A stretch of DNA of 64,000 nt from Gorsachius magnificus (GCA_034008185.1 CM067081.1:108695265-108759264); one strand, 5' to 3'; counted from the first letter of the stretch, positions 1-13,200 are shown. Made by a program: numbers and translations. The notes: generated by a model from the sequence alone, not told the origin.

Positions 1-609
1 CTTTTATAATGGTTTAACTTTGAAAGCAGAAGAAGGATGTGCATCACTTTTCTGACTTCCTTCATCCAAAAGACAATTTTTTATTATAGTTTCATATCAT
101 TATTTGTATATAATGTCTAATACAAAACATGAATGGAAAGTAGATTAAATTATTTTAACAAACTGAGTCATTGTTCAGTAATATTTGGGGTTCTTGAATT
201 AAAATATTGAGGTCAAAATCAACCACTTAAATTGATTTTCTATCACTATAAGATTCTATACTGGGTGGTCCAGATAAACTGTACTTAGAGAGGAGCTAGA
301 CAAAACTAATGACTTACAATCTCCCTCTCTTAATATTTTTCTTGTCACTTAAATTTGTGTGTGTATGAATTTGGCTTAAAGCTTTAATGAAGATTCTTTC
401 AGACACCTATCAGCTCCTGATAAATAACATCATGAGCATGTATTATTTCCTGATTACATTTTGATTTTTTTTTATCTTCAGATAAATCTTACATTCTAAT
501 ACACACTCATGGAGGTCTACTTGTCCCTACTACTACAAGAGTTGAGAATGGTAACAAACAGTTTTCCAAGCCCTGGCAGTAGACTGCTGCTATCTTCTGG
601 CCCCATAAT
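1..609. other. AT-rich intergenic DNA, nothing identified
   Basis: I see no coding frame, RNA gene or recognisable repeat here. There is a short T-run near 464-473. The last 40-60 bases may already belong to the CR1 element that follows, because its 5' edge is too diverged to place exactly. Confidence 0.5.
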
Positions 610-2132
610 CCAGGAGTAAGCAGTTAATGGTCTGCTGTGTCACCTGGACACCCACAAGTCTACGGGGCCGGATGGCATCCACCCAAGAGTACTGAAGAAG
701 CTGGCAGAGGAGCTTTCCAAGCTACTCTCCATCATTTATCAGCAGTCCTGGTTAACAGGGGAGGTCCTAGACAACTGGAGGCTTGCCAGTGTGATGCCCA
801 TCTACAAGAAGGTTCGGAAGGAGGATCCAGGGAACTACAGGCCTGTCAGCCTGATCTCAGTATCAGGGAAGGTTATGGAGGAGTTCATCCTGAGTGATCT
901 CACCAGGCATGTGCAGAACAACCAGGGGACTGGGCCCAGCCAGCATGGGTTCATGAAAGGCAGATCCTGCCTGACCAACCTGACCTCCTCCTAGGGCCAG
1001 GTGACCCACCTAGTAGATGAGGAAAAGGCTGTGGATGTTATCTAGCTGGACGTTAGTAAAGCCTTTGGCACTGTTTCCCACAGCATTTTCCTAGAGAAGC
1101 TGGATTCTCATGGCTTGAAGAGGTGTAGTCTTTGCTGAGTAAAAAACTGTCTGGATGGCTTAGCCCAGAGAGTTGTGGTGAATGGCGTTAAATACAGTTG
1201 GTTTTGTTTAATATAATTATCAGTGATCTGGATGAGGGGATTGAGTGCACACTCAGTAAGTTTGCAGATGACAAGCTGGCCACAAGTGTCGATCTGCTGA
1301 AGAGGAGGAGAGCTCTGCAGAGGGATCTGGATAGGCTGGACTGATGGGCTGTGGCCAGCTGTATGAGGTTTAACAAGGCTGAGTGTCAGGTCCTGCAATT
1401 CAGTCACAACAACCCCATGTAATGTTACAGGCTTGGTGAAGAGTGGCTGGAAAGCTGCCTGGTGGAAAAAGACCTGGGGGTACTGGTTGACAGCCAGCTG
1501 AATATGAGCCAGCAGTGTGCCCCGGTGGCCAAGGCATCCAACTGCATCCTGGATTTTATCAGGAATAGTGTAGCTAGCAGGACTAGGGAAGTGATCATCC
1601 CCTTATACTTGGCACTGGTGAGGCTGCACCTCAAATGCTGTGTTCAGTTTTGGGCCCCTCACTACAAGAAAGACATTGAGGTGCTGGAGCATGTCCAGAA
1701 AAGGGCAAGAAAGCTGGTGAGGGGTCTGGAGCACAAGTCTTACGAGGAGTAGCTGAGAAAACTGGGGTTGTTTAGTCTGTAGAAGAAGAGGCTGAGGAGA
1801 GAACTTATCGCCCTCTACAACTGAAAGGTGGTTGTAGTGAGGTGGGTGTTGGTCTCTTCTGCCAAGTAACAGGCAACAGGATAAGAGGAAATGGCCTCAA
1901 GTTGCATCAGGGGAGGTTTGGATTGGATATTAGGAAAAATTTCTTCACTGAAAGAGTGGTCAAGCATTGGAACAGGTTGCCCTGAGAGGTGGTGGATTTA
2001 CCATCCCTGGAGGTGTTCAAAAAACATGTAGACATGGCAGTTTGGGACATGGTTTAGTAGGCATGGTGGTGGTGGGTTGACAGGTAGACTTGATGATCTT
2101 AAAGGCCTTTTCCAACTTGAATGACTCTATGG
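610..2132 (+). mobile_element. CR1 LINE, 5'-truncated and decayed, RT part of ORF2 plus 3' end
   Basis: This is a non-LTR retrotransposon fragment carrying part of the CR1 reverse transcriptase and the 3' untranslated tail. In broken frames it encodes the CR1 RT signatures: NYRPVSLISVSGKVMEEFI near 830-890, then HGFMKGRSCLTNLTS near 945-990. Motif A follows near 1049-1080, reading LDVSKAFGTVSHS, so the second Asp expected in the family is Gly. Motif C reads FADD near 1263-1275. The tail ([20 protein letters not shown], near 1648-1710) and the 3' end GACTTGATGATCTTAAAGG at about 2085 are typical CR1. Stops and frameshifts interrupt every frame, so it cannot be active. Relative to the family pattern about 50 bases are missing near 1185-1200. 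The 5' edge is uncertain by some tens of bases. Confidence 0.93.
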
Positions 2133-5100
2133 TTGTCTTTCCCAGCTGTGTCGGAACATGCAATCCTATCCCTCCTAGTGCAGTAAGAGTTGTAAAAAGG
2201 AATATCAATAATTTAGAAAAATAATATTTCAAAACAAAAGCCGTAATTAGGTAGCTACCCTCAGTCTACAGACAGAAGACATCTTCTTTCTGATTGCTGC
2301 TTCTTTTGGTTGAGCATCTTCTGTACATTTCCTCAGACATCATACTTACCAGCTCTCCTTGGGAAGCTTCTATCAACTCACCTTCTTCTCAGTACCTTTT
2401 TTTTTACTTTGTACTGTAGTCCCAGATAATTTGTAAACACCTAATACTAGCTAAAGATTTGAGGCATAGTAGATCCATATAAATCTCATTATCCAACAGC
2501 TCGAGCGATTGTGTTTTATATAGGACACACGGTGTTTATTTAGAAAGTGATTGTGGAATTTCCTTGTTCTACTTTTATCTGCTATTGAATTGATATATCA
2601 TGGAATATGGCAGTACTCTGTGACCTTGTTATTGGTTGTATTGTGTAATTACACAGAGAAAAAGACTGTATATCACTAATTTGGTATGCTTGCCTAATCA
2701 TTTCTGATCTAATCCTATTCTGATAACAGTTATTAATACATATCACCTTCTGTCATATTCTCGTTTCCTGAAACCACATTGGTTTTGCTAGTGGAAGTAT
2801 TGTCTAGTAAACAAACCACTTTAAATCGCGATGATATAAAAACTGCCATACTTTTTTTAGTATTATTTGGAATTTTTTTCCTGGGTTTACTAAACTTTAG
2901 AAGCACTGGGCTCAAACAGTGGACTTTCTTTGCAACGACAATCAAACTTGTACCTCTTCATACTAAACTGACTAGGATATGTTAAAAATTTTATAAATCT
3001 TCCTTTTCTTTGTATGTGTAGAGTCTTATCCATACATTTCCTGTCACTAACTAATCTTTTCTTGTAATTTTTAAAAGAATGATATGTGTAAATCATTCAC
3101 CACATATTGCTATAAAAATATACTGAGATCCTCACCTGCTTCAAATCAAATGCACGTCTGGTATCATCAGACTCTTCTGTTCGTGTTCCCAAGTGCTATA
3201 GTCATTCCATTTATGAAAAGCTGTGTACTAATACATGTGGTTTGGTTTCATCAATTGCAGGTTAACATGGAGGCCTCAAGAACAGCCTCTGACACAGACT
3301 TCAATATACTGGCAGAGGTTGAACAGGACTGTAAATAGTTTTAAATACTGGGAGTTCTTTAGCAAAAAGTAGATCCGTGAAGCATTTGGAAAACTATTGC
3401 GATAACCCATATTAAAATGTAGAATTTAAGTAGGCTTTCAGTAATGAGATAAATATTCCAACTGCAAGATACATAGAGATTTTTACCATTCCCTTTATTT
3501 AATAAATGAAATTAAATAAACAGAGGGTGGGCATTGCCATTTTTATAACAGATTCTTTTTAGGCAGTGCGCTGTTCACTGAGTGTGGAAATTATGCTGAA
3601 TGCTAACGTAACTCTCAGCTGAATCAGTGCAAGCTCCAGTTGTACTGAAAATTGACTCCAATATTCTCTTTGTTATTGAATGATAATATTGGTAGCAGTG
3701 ATATTTTTGCATTATTTATTTCTTCACATGAAGAGAAACTTTGTGTTAAAATGTTGCAGATGTACTTTTTCATTTGGAATTAAGCAATAACCAAACTGGA
3801 AAAGTAGGTGACACTCATTTTTAAACCCAGTTCAGTCCCGTCATGGTTTAAGTCTTAAGAAACATCTTTATACGACTGTGTTTATAAATTTAGATAATGG
3901 GTTATCCTTCAGAGGTGCTGTTTGTTGTAGCCTAGGACATACGTAGGAGGCTGTGGCCACAACAGTTCAAGCACTTAAAGCCTTTATAAATTAGATGTTG
4001 TCAGATTTTGTTTCTTTTCTGTTTAGTTCTAAAGTCTGTCCATTCCTTCTAATATAGCAAAATCTCTTTGGTGTAAATTGTTTGTTTTGTTTTGTTCTGT
4101 TTTCCCCTTAATTCCTTAAGTTTTTCTAGAAAAAAAGTCTTACTGCCTTAATTCTCTGTGGTGTTTTCTTCCAAATCTTATAATTTTCTTTGTGTTGTTA
4201 AACCTATTTAAGATCATATTATTCAAGGTAATTGGATGCCAGCTATTTCCTGTAACACCTGGTCTTTTTTTTTTATTGTCAGATGGTTGTGAACTTGCGG
4301 TAAATGTATTTGGGGGTTATTATTACTGTTTTATGCACTCTTTCTTTATTTGAATCTATAAAGAACCACCTTGGAGACACATTTGCCAGTTGTGGTCACA
4401 CTACATCTTCCTGAAAGATTATAATCTTGGATTATCATTAATACTTTGTCACCTTTTTTTAAGCTTTTATAGAAGTCACTGGAAATAAGTCACCTCAAAT
4501 TCCTCTGAAGTCAAATTTCACAGTTTATGCATTAAAAACCAGTAACAATAAAATCTTTCCTTCTACCCTTTGCCCACTGCTGCATGTAGCCTATTAATAT
4601 AGAAAGAAACTTATCTCACTCTAAGAGACTTTGGTGAATAATTACCTTTCAGACCAAGATTGCCCTTTATAATCTTTTTTTATTTTACTTTGTTTGGAAA
4701 ATTATTCTGAAATTACTTTTGAAGCTGATTTTATTACTTCTGGGCACTTCTGTAAATAGGAGTTGCATGGATCAAAGAGGCTTGACATCAAACTGGTTGA
4801 GCTCAGCATGAAAAAACTAATGTTGGTGCAGCAAATAAATAACGTATTCCCTGATGTGATGGAAAAGGTTTTTTCACACTGCTGTGGTAAAATGTATTTT
4901 TATTACAAGTATATTTTTAAACTATAGCAATCTACTGCATTTTATAGTTTTAAAATTGTCGTAATAAAGTGAGACATGAGGGATTCTCTGTCATTTATCA
5001 CCTGTTCTTTGAGCTTTTTTTTTCAAATACAGACATGACATGGGGGACTTATGGTGAGCTAGCCACAAAGACAGAGCCATACCATTCAGAGACATAATGT

Positions 5101-6093
5101 TTTTAATGTAGTTATGAAGAGGGATGGGAAAATTAGGTAGACAGTGATTTTTATTTTGCAACATGCTTGCATGTCATGTATTGAGTGTACACTCAAACTA
5201 GTGTGGTCCTCTGTGGTCCAGCTATGACTTAGGCTGTGGACCCAAGGAAAGGGAGCACTCACTGGTGGCCCTTCATGTGCCAGGCCTTGCCTGGTGGCCC
5301 AGGCTGTATGCATTGACATCTCTCCTAAGGCTTAGGTTCTTGTATCATGTCAGACTCCTGGGCATAGATGTTTTCCCCATGGTGTTATCATCTTTACTAT
5401 TGCTTTCTAACTTAAATGATTGAAATCACTGGTCATCTTAGGCTAATCTCTTTGACTTTCTCCATACCTAAAGTCAATTAGTAGTTATTACATGGGGTAC
5501 TATTGCCTCCTGGACCCATCTTGTCCCCTAAATATGTCACGAGGATAAGAAACCTGTTAACAGTTCAGCTGTATTTCTCTGTTTCTTTCCTGTTTGCAGC
5601 TAGCGTGTTAGAGCAGGGCAGAAGTAGGCCAGAGCTTTTGTGTAAACTGTCCCCAAAACAATCATCCATGCTTGGTTTGTTTTCTCAAGGCATACCAGCA
5701 TTCTCTACTAAATAAAATCTGAGCAGATATAGTCAAAGTCTTACTTATCTGCAGTACTTCACCACAGGATGAGATGAACCCTGTTTTATTCATGATGCTG
5801 CTCATCTCAAAAGGTCAGCTTTAAAGTAATATGGGTAATTTGGGGTACAAAGACATGGAGTTTCAGGCTTTGAATTTTTTACAGAGATGATTTATGTTTT
5901 GTCTGACACCCACGTGAAAAGGTGTCGGGGTAGAGAAGCACATACAAACCAAGAAATTTCCTGTTATACACCATCTGTTCTGAGCTACCTGTCTGCTAGA
6001 GAAGTTGTAAACCCGACTGCTTAACACAGGTTTACAGCTTTACATTCCTGCATTATTAGTAAAGTGGCTGGGACAGTACAGTAAATAAAGTCA
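2133..6093. other. AT-rich intergenic DNA without an identified gene
   Basis: This is almost 4 kb of AT-rich DNA. Open frames reach about 85 codons, which is within chance for this composition. A GC-richer patch lies at about 5195-5335 and matches no family I know. A short (TTTTG) run sits near 4080-4100. At 3261 an AG follows a pyrimidine-rich stretch and opens a 25-codon frame to a stop at 3336-3338; I do not consider that sufficient to call an exon. Confidence 0.5.
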
Positions 6094-6667
6094 ATGTATT
6101 GGTTTTATAGAAATAAACTTCTTAGAATTGGCCTCTGCAGCAAGCTATTATTTTCTTTAAAAGACATGAATCTGGAGGACAACAGACCTTTCTCTCATAC
6201 TTTCTTAACACCAATAATCTCTGAGATAATGTTAGCCAGTTCTATTCATAGTAGCATAAAAATGAATGCATGTATGTTCTGTCTTGCCCATTTTTCACTT
6301 GCTTCTTGTTTTTGTTACAATATTCTTCTGCCTTTGCAAATCTGTGATCCCCTCCTTTTTGTTTTTCCCTCCATCTCCCCACACCATTCATTCTCTCTTC
6401 CCATTGTTGATAGTTTTGATCCTATGCAGTTCTCTGCCTTATGTCTTGTGTCCTGCTGTTTAAAAAAAAAAAAATCTCCTTTCTTCTCATTTAAAGATAT
6501 TCTACCTTCTGCCCACCTCAGTAATCTTCATTTGAGTTATGGCTCCCTTCTCCTTCCCACCTTCTCTTTCATACACATCTTTTTGTTGTTCCACTCAGGT
6601 CATGACTCTAGCTTTGTCACCAATTAAATTTTTCCCCTTCCCCCCTTTCCCCCTCATTCTTTCTGCT
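6094..6667 (+). repeat. pyrimidine-rich tract (TC-rich low complexity)
   Basis: The + strand is dominated by T and C, with runs such as TTTTTCCCCTTCCCCCC at about 6629-6645. A 177-codon open frame runs from 6094 to 6627 on the + strand. That is long for AT-rich DNA, but all three stop codons need purines, so a pyrimidine-rich strand stays open without selection. The predicted product is mostly S, F, L, H and P with no recognisable domain. I read it as compositional and not as a gene. Confidence 0.7.
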
Positions 6668-6757
6668 TCTTCCAGAACACTCAGTGTCATCTCTTAAAAG
6701 ATCACTAAATCTTAATTGCATCCCTTTCAGCCCCTGCCTTTTACAGTGCAGAGAAAA

Positions 6758-6801
6758 GGGGGGGCGGGGGTGGGGGGGAGGTGGGGGGGGCGGAGGGGAG
6801 G
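6758..6801 (+). repeat. G-rich tract, potential G-quadruplex
   Basis: Six or more runs of 4-8 G are separated by single bases, which fits a G-quadruplex on the + strand. It lies about 100 bases downstream of the C-rich runs at 6633-6653, so the two could also pair. Confidence 0.8.
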
Positions 6802-8072
6802 TAAATAGCAGCAGAAGGTGAAGTTTAAGTCTGGAGAACAGAAACATTTGCAAGAGAGGAGGTTTCCAACGGTGTGAACTGAAATGTCACACACACTGAA
6901 AATGTCACGTAGTTGTCCTTATTTCAGAAGGTGTTCTAACATCTATTTTCTACTCTGTTGCTTATCCAGACTTATCCAGAATCATGAATCATTTCATAAT
7001 TAAAATTAACCCATAGTATACCCCTTCCCTTAGTTTTCAGTGCAAGTTTTCTACCATCTGTATACGCAAATATAATCTTTTTTGCATCTTCTGTGCTTTG
7101 TGCTGCTATGAAAAAAGAAGAAAATTATTCTCTGTTTTCTGAGTATAGTATTTTTAAGAGGGTCTAAGTTGATTTCTTCTCTCTTTTCACTCATTTTGAT
7201 TCTGGAATGCAGTTTTCTTTTTACCATTTAAACATTAGGACACAAAGATATTCAGTAAGTTTAGGTTTTCAATGTTTTCTTAAATTGCCTCTATGAAAAG
7301 TCTGAGAGAGAAAGTACTTATCCACTTCCATGGATACTGTGCTGATCAAGATGTTTGTAAACTGAGATCAAAGAGGAAAGTTTATTCCGACCTGAGGATG
7401 TCTTACTAAAAATTACCAGTTATTCTGTGAGTTTCCTCCTGTTGATGTAAAGTGCACCTTGGGTTACATATTTCAGTATATCTTTGCTACTGTAGAAGAG
7501 ATGAAGTTTTTGATTTAGCAGTTGTCCACAGAAAAGGAGGTACTTGGGCTATAAAATTAGTATCTTGAACTATACCTAGAAAGATGGTGGAAATCGGTGA
7601 AGACCCTGGAGACCAGGGATGATATGGTCACTGTAAAAGGGTGGATGAAAGCAGGGAAAGAAGTTCTTAAACACCAGGCATTATACAATTCTTTAGCAGA
7701 GGGTTCTATATAGTAAAAGACATTTGAAAACATAGGATGTAAGCTGAAGCCTGTTTTATAGCTTTTATTCACTGTGCACTGTGTCAAAGATTTGAAAGAT
7801 AAAGATCAAAACTGTGGCAGTCAAAGGAGATAGAGCAATTGTAAGGACTCTTTTTTCAATGAAACACTGAAAAGCTTAGAAACCTTTTACTTTTTTTCTG
7901 ATTCCATTTTATTTATGTCAGGTAATGAAGATAGAAATGTCAGGCTTGATGTTCAAGTCTGAAGTAAGCTAGAATCTTATTTGGAAAGCCATCAAAATTA
8001 TAAGATAAAATTAACAATGAAATGATGCTTTCTATGAATTTGAGGGAAGTCTTCACATTTCAAACTACTTAC
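6802..8072. other. AT-rich intergenic DNA, nothing identified
   Basis: No repeat family, RNA gene or credible coding frame is seen. A short tandem doubling (CTTATCCAGA twice) lies near 6961-6980. Confidence 0.45.
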
Positions 8073-8194
8073 AACCACTGACAATGTTTTGTTAGCAGGA
8101 TCTTGAATAATGTTTCTGGCACTATTATTGTCTAATGTAATGCATTCAAAATCAGCATTAACATTAAATGTCTTGTAGCCACATATGGAAAATA
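8073..8194 (-). other. exon-like segment, minus strand, unidentified
   Basis: On the minus strand a long pyrimidine stretch (TTTTTTCTCTTCCTGTCAG, ending at 8195) precedes a 122-base segment. A GTAAGTAG donor-type sequence follows at 8072-8065. Only one frame is open through the segment. It gives about 40 residues, including GYKTFNVNADFECITLDN, and ends in SVV. Both splice-type signals are near consensus, but I do not recognise the peptide and no adjoining exon in matching phase is visible. It could be a real internal exon, a dead exon or coincidence. Confidence 0.2.
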
Positions 8195-9669
8195 CTGACA
8201 GGAAGAGAAAAAAGATAAAACTATTGAAATGCAAATTGTACTTCTGAGCTGATGAAAGGAGTTAATGAGTGTCAGTATTTGAGAGCAACAAACATGCCCC
8301 CTGCACCCCCTGTCTCTCCCATCTTTTCTGGCTATTTTGAGCAATGCTTTGCTGGTAAAATATTGAGCTGGCGTCAAAAGCTGGCAATATTATTTTCCTT
8401 CTGTAGTGGCAAGTCCAGCAGTCTTTTTGCATACCTGTGGTAGTCATCACCATCTTTCTACAATCCTAAGCCACTGCTTCCAGGACCCTTTACTTACAGA
8501 TGAAGGTGTTTCAGTTGCCACCTACCTCTCATCTTCCTGGCAGTTTGTCCTCGGCATCAGACAAAGCAAAATCTTCTATGAGACATTTTAAATACCTCAT
8601 AACTCCAAATCATCCAAAATTTCTTACCAAGATACTTCAATAATTTTTTGACTGACTGGAGGAAGGGGGGGGTGGGGAGGGGCAGGCAGAGGTAACATAT
8701 CTATATAAATTTCTGTGTAATATCTATATAAATTTTGATGTAATGCTCTATTATATATTTGTTATACTTTGGTCTTCTGCATGGACTTTTTAATTAATTA
8801 TTTAGAGGGTTGTGTATATGATATTTTCTTCCTATACAGTGATTGCCAATGTTTCTACACTATTAATTATGGTTTAGTTTTAATATTCTGGTAGGAAGTT
8901 ATTAAGAGTATTATTTTTTTGTCAAACAAGATGAAAGATTATGAACCCCAGATAAAATACATACAATTTCCTGTGAAAAGTTTTGTGCTTTTGAAATGGA
9001 ATTTTTTTTCATATTATGTTTTTTATTAAATTTTTAAAAAAAAAAATTGCCAAAATCTAATGTTTCACTTTTTTATTTTCCTTTCTGAAAGTCCCTTTTT
9101 TCCATGCTTGCCCAAAATTTTTGGACAATCAAGTTTGTATTTTTCTGCAAATAAATTGCTATTTTAAAATCCCCCACAGTTATTTCAGTATATGCAAGGG
9201 GTTTGGGCAGATTTTAGAAAGCTTAGGTGGCTATGGATTGAGAATGGAAAACATCTGTTTACAGGTTTGTAGCAGTCTGCATTCTTTATTTGATGACTTT
9301 TAGAGGGGTTTTTGTGAAATGTAGAACTTCTTGTAATGAAAGCATCCTTTGCTTGCTCTGGCACTTACATGCAACCATTTTCAATCTTAGCTGTTTCTTT
9401 AGCAGAAATTTGAGGGTTTGTTTTTTCTCTGTAAAAGCTTTCTTGGGAAGAGCAGTCTTCTCTGGCCGACCTTCAAAGACAATTATCTTCCTCATTCCCA
9501 TTCTCTCCCCTGGAATGCCACCTCCCCTCCGCACATTTTGCACTGTGCAAACTTCACACTATGTAAACAGCTTATAAAATGCAAAAAAATATTTATTGTA
9601 AGAAACAGGGAAATGGTAACGATGACTCATTTAAGCACAGTAAATTGACTCATTGCATTGGGTCAAATT
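8195..9669. other. AT-rich intergenic DNA with short simple repeats
   Basis: This stretch contains a G-rich tract at about 8664-8682 (G8, T, G4, A, G4). A 16-base direct repeat, ATATCTATATAAATTT, occurs at 8697-8712 and 8720-8735. There are T and A runs near 9003-9050. Both strands carry overlapping frames of about 85-95 codons at 9286-9577 with no recognisable product. Confidence 0.45.
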
Positions 9670-10240
9670 GCATAGTGCTGTTCTTTCTATTGATATGTAG
9701 AAAGGGGTTGATAACACAGCAATGTTTTGGCTACTGCTGAGCAGTGCTCAAACAACATCAAGGCTGTATCTCCAACATTCCCCCCCCCACCACCACCACC
9801 AGTGGGTTGGAAGGGGGCAAGATCTTGGGAGGGGACGTAGCCAAGACACCTAACCCAAAACAACCAAAGGGATATTCCATAACATATAATTTCAGCTCAG
9901 ATATAAAAACTAAGGGAAAAGGAAGAGGAGGGGGGCACTCGTCTTTTATGACGTTTTGTTTTCTGGAGCAATAACTATGCATACTGAAGCCCTACTTCCT
10001 GGGAAGCCACTGGACATCACCTGTTAATGGGAAGTAGAGAAAAAAATTTTGTTTTCCTTTTGCTCCTGCATGTGGCCTTTGCTTTTTTTCTTTTTTTTTT
10101 TTTTTATTAAACTGCTTTTATCTTGACCCACAAGTTTTCTTTCTTTTCCATCTCATTCTCTCCCTGCCTGTCCTGCTGAAGAGGGGAGTGATAGATGGGC
10201 TTGGTGGCACCTGGGGTTCAGCCAAGGTCAACCCACCACA
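9670..10240 (+). mobile_element. decayed ERVL-type LTR, 5' end missing or unrecognisable
   Basis: The sequence follows the pattern of the LTRs at 17846 and 31835: a TAGTGCTG block near 9673, GTTGATAACAC near 9708, AAAGGGATATTCCATA near 9867, TTATTAAACTG at about 10105, then CACAAGTTTTCT. It ends in CA at 10240. ATTAAA near 10107 matches the polyadenylation signal position of the family. The first 30-50 bases of the LTR cannot be recognised. It carries C9 and (ACC)n expansions at 9780-9801 and a T-run near 10085-10105. It is clearly more diverged than the other copies, hence older or from a sister subfamily. Confidence 0.72.
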
Positions 10241-13200
10241 CTCATATTCTTTAAAATACCTGTCAGAACTGACTACTCTTTTTTAGGACACAGAAGAATG
10301 ATTTGTTGCTGTCTTCAACATTTATTAACATAGCATTGTTATCTACACACTACGCATAAAAAAAAAAAAAAATTAAACATATTTTAAGAATTAAGAGCCA
10401 GAATCATATCTTAAATTCCAGTGATACATTATATAGTTCAATTAAATTCCCTCAATGTTTTCTAATAGTATTCTAATGAAGGCGTCACTGTTCTTTCCTG
10501 CTACTGGTTTAACAGATTTCTTCCTACTTAATGAAATATGACTAGAAATAAAGAGTTTGCCTTATAAGCATGATTATGTTCTGAGAGTGTCTGAAATGAT
10601 TCAGTGAAAGTACAATATTCTCATAAACAATGGTTATGAAAAAAAAAAGCTTGCAGTAAAATAATGATTTTCAGAATCCAAGGTATTCCCAAGTGTTTTC
10701 TATTCAGAAGAATAAGAGCTATTACTCCTAATATTTTTCATTGCTATAAACCCGAACATTTCTTTAATCCTTTTATTAATTACATATTTTTAACTTTTGT
10801 ATTTAATGTGTCCTCTTGTCTTTTTAAATTTTATTTACTATCAATTTGAATGTATTTTTGTTAAATACTGGTTTTATCAGATTCTGCTTACATATATGGA
10901 CAATTTTTAAGAAATTTATTTATAGCCTATTTATTCAAAAGAAATTTAGTCCACACTTAAATATCTTTGAAGCATCAGTATTGTTGTAGCCTGTGTACCT
11001 GTTTGATTTGGAAAATTCACTTTATTTTGGGACTGATTTAATAATTATTATTATGAAAATTACCCAGAAGAAATGTTTCTATTCATATAGTGAAATGATA
11101 TGGCAGTAATGATATGTCTGTCTGCTTTGGTTATGATGTTTGAATGTTCACCTCTGTCTGAAAAGACAACAGAGCAAAGATAGGTAAGAAAGTAGCTGAC
11201 TGTGTAGCTTCTCTAAAGGAAGGTCACAAAAAGTTGTAACACATTTTGTAGTCCATGCATTATTTACTTTTTTTAATTTTCTGAATACAGTTGTTTAGTA
11301 GTTTTAATAGTAAGGAGCTCCTACTATTTTCAAATTCTTTTCTGTGATGTTGTGAGGACTCCTGTATCTTCACATCTGACCAGATGGGTGTGAGCTTGTG
11401 ACTTGACAACATATTACTAGTGGTGGCCATTTTAAACAACTATCTAGCAGACAGGAAATAAGATGAAGCTGGCTGGGGCAAAAGGGAATTTTTAAGTCAA
11501 GCAAATAAATTCATATTGTTATGTATTTCCTATAAATATACAAAGGATCACTGATGATACTAGATAATTGACATTTTATTTTATGTATTCAGTAGTTTAC
11601 CAGTAAATTAGGAAAAAAAACCCCACACCTTTCTATTTTATCTGTCAGCCATCAGAGGATTTGATCCTTCTTTTTCATATCACCTGCCGTAATACACAGA
11701 AAACTACCGCTGGAAGGATCTAAAGGCTTTCTCTGTCTACATACAAGCAGGGTCCTCTTATGGGTTAACAGCTATTTCAGGATTTTCATTATTAACTTTC
11801 TTAGACAACCTGTTGTCAATCTCATTTAATGTCCACTCAACTCCACGCTGAAATGTGGGCAAAAAACTTCCAGACAACTTGATAGCTCTCTGTCACTGTA
11901 ATCTTGGACTTGGGAGTAGTTACATGAAGTCAAAACCTGGAAAGTGAGCAACTACGTAGGATGTAAGAGACGTTAGTTAAGGGGGTGTGTGTGTGTATAC
12001 CTCTATATGTCTCTATATATGTAATATCAATAAATCACAGACAGTGTCCATTCTTCATCTCTCTTTTCAGAGATTGTCACTTTGGTTTACAGACAGTGAC
12101 AGATACTTTGCAATTAAATAGTGTCATTTCCTGATATTTCAGAAATCTAGGTCATTAGGATGACCTTCACCTTCCTTGGAAATGCTGTAGATGTAGTTTT
12201 TGTTGTGAATTTTAAGGTCAGTTTAAACTGTGTTAAACGATGTTGGGAAGTAATTTGTGGCATGTCTGAGTTTAGGTGTGAAGTAGATGTTCCCAGGAAA
12301 ATACCTGTTATCTGTCTGTGAAGTGCTTCCTTTCACAGTTTGCTTTCTGGCTAAAATGAGCCACGTGTTTGTCATCTCCAAGCTTTGATTATTTCAATTC
12401 ATATTATTTCCAAGTGAACTTCCTGAAAAAGGCCTGGACAGTAAAAGTTATCTCTCTTCTGTTGCAGAGCAAAACATTGAGTGCCCAAGGTCAGTTTTTC
12501 TATCAAGAAACCTCTAGGATGCCTCATTAATTGAACAAAAGAAGGAGTAGTTCACCAAGCATATGACTGGAACAAAAATTCCGTAAGTAACAAGAGAATT
12601 TTTGTATTCCAAGTATTTAATATTTATTCTCTCCCTTTCTAAATTTTTTTACTGTGCCACTTAGTAAAAAAAATGAGGTATTTAAGAGATGATTCATATA
12701 AACTGCATCTTTATTAATGTATCTTGAAGTTTTACTCAGCAAGAAATCAAGCATACAGACTGTTATTCCTTTTTTTATCACTTCCACTTGTTTGAAACTT
12801 GCCATTAAATTTTCCTGTTCAAGCTGTGTATTTGTTAGCCAGTGGTCCTCTGTGTGTTATGTGGTTGCATATACCTCTAACTTATGTCTGTATTTGAAAT
12901 TCACCCAGCAAGAACTGCTTTCCAGTTCTATCTATTTTTAGCCCAATTTTCCATCTTCCCTGTCAAGCTGAGTGGTTGTATAAACAATGATATGTTTTCC
13001 CAGCTTGGCTTTGATTCTCAATTAAAACACAAATACAAGGCAAAAAGCATACTTACTCATTTTTATGTGTCCTGAATGTTCATGCACTCAAAATATAAAT
13101 TTTGTATACAGTTTCCTACAAGTAGGCAAATATAAAATATCAGTTCCTGTAGCTTCTGAAGCAGCATAACTTCATAAATCTGAAATTTGCTTGTAGAGTG

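Noticed and set aside
1462..1752. 96-codon frame resembling a reverse transcriptase tail
   Set aside because: It is a fragment of the decayed CR1 at 610-2132 and not an independent gene.
3261..3338. Possible small terminal exon after a CAG acceptor on the + strand
   Set aside because: It has only 25 codons and an ordinary acceptor, with no upstream exon or recognisable peptide.
6094..6627. 177-codon open frame on the + strand
   Set aside because: It lies in pyrimidine-rich sequence, where stop codons are rare for compositional reasons. The product is low complexity with no domain.
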